From Gemmatimonadota bacterium (lineage in GTDB: Bacteria > Gemmatimonadota > Gemmatimonadetes > Gemmatimonadales > GWC2-71-9), in assembly GCA_016180765.1 (NCBI GenBank), contig JACPAP010000045.1:1-13079 (forward strand): a stretch of 13,079 nt of DNA, read 5' to 3'. Below are positions 11,691-13,079 of this stretch, one piece after another. Each line of letters opens with the position of its first letter. Within the stretch, counting starts at the first letter, position 1. Position numbers and translations under genes: made by a program. The notes beneath the pieces are model-generated. The model made no database searches. It had not been told where the DNA came from and worked only from the letters and a program-made list of their open reading frames with translations.

Positions 11691-13079
11691 CTACATCTCG
11701 ACCTGCACCCCCACCTCGAACACCTGATCCGGCGGAATCTTGTAGAATGCGGTGGCCCGCTGGGCGTTGCGCGACATGAACGAGAAGATGTGTTCGCGCC
11801 AACGCGCCATTCCAGGTCGTGCCGTGGCCAGCAGCGTCTCGCGGCCCAGGAAGAAGGTCGTGGCTTCGAGCCGCGACTCGACCCCCTGGCCCTTGGCCCG
11901 CTCCAGAATGTCCGGCACGCTGGGGTCCTGCATGAAGCCGTAGCGCGCGGTCACCCAGTAGAAGCCGTGGCCGAGGTCCTTGACCTGGACCCGCTCCGGG
12001 GGCGGCACGACGGGCACTTCTTGGGTCAGGATGCTCAAGAAGATCACCTGCTCGTGCAGCACCTTGTTGTGAGCCAGGTTGTGCACCAGCGCCGGCGGCG
12101 TGGAGCCCACGTTGGGAGTCATGAACACTGCGGTGCCGGGGACCCGCTGCGGCGGCTCGGCCTCGATGTCTCCCAGCAAAATGTCCAGGGGCACCGCGCG
12201 CTCGCGCAGGCGACCATAGAGCAGCTCGCGCCCCCGCTTCCAGGTGGTGAGCAGCGTGAAGACCACGGCGCCTGCTACCAGGGGGAACCAGCCGCCCTGT
12301 GGGATCTTGAGCGAGTTGGCGCCCAGGAAGGCAACATCCACGACCAGGAACAGGCCCACGACCGGCAGGGCGCTGAGGAGGTTCCAGCGCCAGATCTCGC
12401 GGCTGACGACGAAGAACATCAGGGTGGTGATCACCATCTCGCTGGCCAGCGCGACTCCGTATGCCCCGGCGATGTTGCTGGAGGTCCGGAAGCCGACTAC
12501 CAGGCCGGCGGTCGCCAACATGAGGGCCCAATTGACCGCGGGCACGTAGATCTGGCCGATCTCGCGCGCCGAGGTGTGGTCGATCGTGACGCGGGGGCTG
12601 TAGCCGAGCTGTACCGCCTGGCGGGTGAGCGAGAAGGCTCCGGAAATGACGGCTTGCGAGGCGATGATGGTGGCGGCCGTGGCCAGGAGAATCAGCGGGT
12701 AAAGGCCCCACGTCGGCGCGAGATGATAGAAGGGGCTGACGGCGGCCGAAGGGTCGCGGAGCAGCAGTGCTCCCTGGCCGAAGTAGTTGAGTAGCAGCGC
12801 CGGGAGGGCGGCCGCGAACCACGCCAACTGGATGGCGTGACGGCCGAAATGGCCCAGGTCCGCGTACAACGCTTCGCCTCCGGTTACCACCAGGTAAACC
12901 GCGCCCAGCACGAGGAAGCCCCGCCGGGGATCCTGGTTGAAGAAACGGATGGCGTGCTGCGGCAGGACGGCGGTCAGAACGCTCGGTTCGCGCGCGATGG
13001 CGCTTAGGCCCAGCACGGCCAGCGTCACGAACCACACAAGCACCACCGGGCCGAAGACCGCGCCGATGCCCGCCGTGCC
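11691..13079 (-). CDS. kup: Kup-family potassium uptake permease (5' end missing)
   Basis: The C-terminal 462 residues of a K+ symporter; family members are usually about 620-650 residues, so roughly the first 160-190 lie beyond the window edge. The visible part opens GTAGIGAVFGPVVLVWF, a Kup landmark, and continues with GGEALYADLGHFGR, LNYFGQGALLL, ATIIASQAVISGAFSLTRQA, PRVTIDHTSAREIGQIYVP and NIAGAYGVALASEM. About eight more membrane segments follow or overlap these motifs. The soluble C-terminal tail includes VPGTAVFMT, LHEQVIFLSI and FFLGRETLL, also typical of the family. It brings K+ into the cytoplasm, probably with H+. The frame is intact throughout. It converges on the satD operon across the heptamer array. 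Confidence 0.95.
   Translation of the reverse strand, partial: GTAGIGAVFGPVVLVWFVTLAVLGLSAIAREPSVLTAVLPQHAIRFFNQDPRRGFLVLGAVYLVVTGGEALYADLGHFGRHAIQLAWFAAALPALLLNYFGQGALLLRDPSAAVSPFYHLAPTWGLYPLILLATAATIIASQAVISGAFSLTRQAVQLGYSPRVTIDHTSAREIGQIYVPAVNWALMLATAGLVVGFRTSSNIAGAYGVALASEMVITTLMFFVVSREIWRWNLLSALPVVGLFLVVDVAFLGANSLKIPQGGWFPLVAGAVVFTLLTTWKRGRELLYGRLRERAVPLDILLGDIEAEPPQRVPGTAVFMTPNVGSTPPALVHNLAHNKVLHEQVIFLSILTQEVPVVPPPERVQVKDLGHGFYWVTARYGFMQDPSVPDILERAKGQGVESRLEATTFFLGRETLLATARPGMARWREHIFSFMSRNAQRATAFYKIPPDQVFEVGVQVEM

Noticed and set aside
11629..13035. 468-residue minus-strand frame overlapping kup
   Set aside because: Same strand, other frame; composition is Arg/Gly/Pro-rich shadow, while the kup frame shows a full set of family motifs.

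Overview
This GC-rich window (AT-rich only at a few promoter-like spots) looks like a chromosomal segment of a Gram-negative-type bacterium. Predicted lipoproteins, a periplasmic binding protein with a chemoreceptor, a TolB-like propeller and a Kup potassium permease point that way. The gene style (PD40 propeller proteins, GTG/TTG starts, many secreted orphans) would fit Gemmatimonadota or a relative; that is inference only. There are no rRNA or tRNA genes, CRISPR arrays or transposase genes.

Layout. (1) 1-2451, + strand: a TolB-like lipoprotein, a 79-bp MITE-like inverted repeat that supplies its stop codon, signal peptidase I (lepB), and an Lrp/AsnC regulator. (2) 2451-3160: a convergent gap built from heptamer repeats, then infA and a small zinc-ribbon gene in one minus-strand operon. 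(3) 3161-3953, + strand: a small hypothetical gene and a small basic-tailed protein gene broken by a perfect 37-bp tandem duplication. (4) 3954-6796, minus: a LivJ-type binding lipoprotein translationally coupled (TGATG) to a methyl-accepting chemotaxis protein, probably one chemosensory unit. (5) 6871-8247: a helical-repeat protein converging, across a strong bidirectional terminator, on a two-gene operon for secreted proteins. The upstream protein of that operon (8244-9059) is an unrecognised internally duplicated protein. (6) 9084-9698: an orphan gene divergent from that operon across a perfect 12-bp palindrome. (7) 9699-10404: about 700 bp without a credible gene, full of stem-loops and ending in a strong intrinsic terminator (possible structured RNA), followed by an AT-rich promoter with a palindromic operator. 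(8) 10405-11587: that promoter drives a SatD-family protein and a multi-pass membrane protein with a DUF3307-like C-terminal half. (9) 11601-13079: an inverted heptamer array between convergent genes, then the C-terminal part of a Kup K+ transporter running off the window.

The most interesting unit is satD plus the membrane protein. The SatD protein carries two aspartates in class III nucleotidyl-cyclase-like contexts exactly 44 residues apart, followed by a cyclase-like second half and a C-terminal HTH. With a membrane partner and an operator-bearing promoter, it could be a small signalling module. Other points worth checking are the binding-protein/chemoreceptor pair, the 37-bp duplication, the structured intergenic region, and the two families of heptamer arrays.
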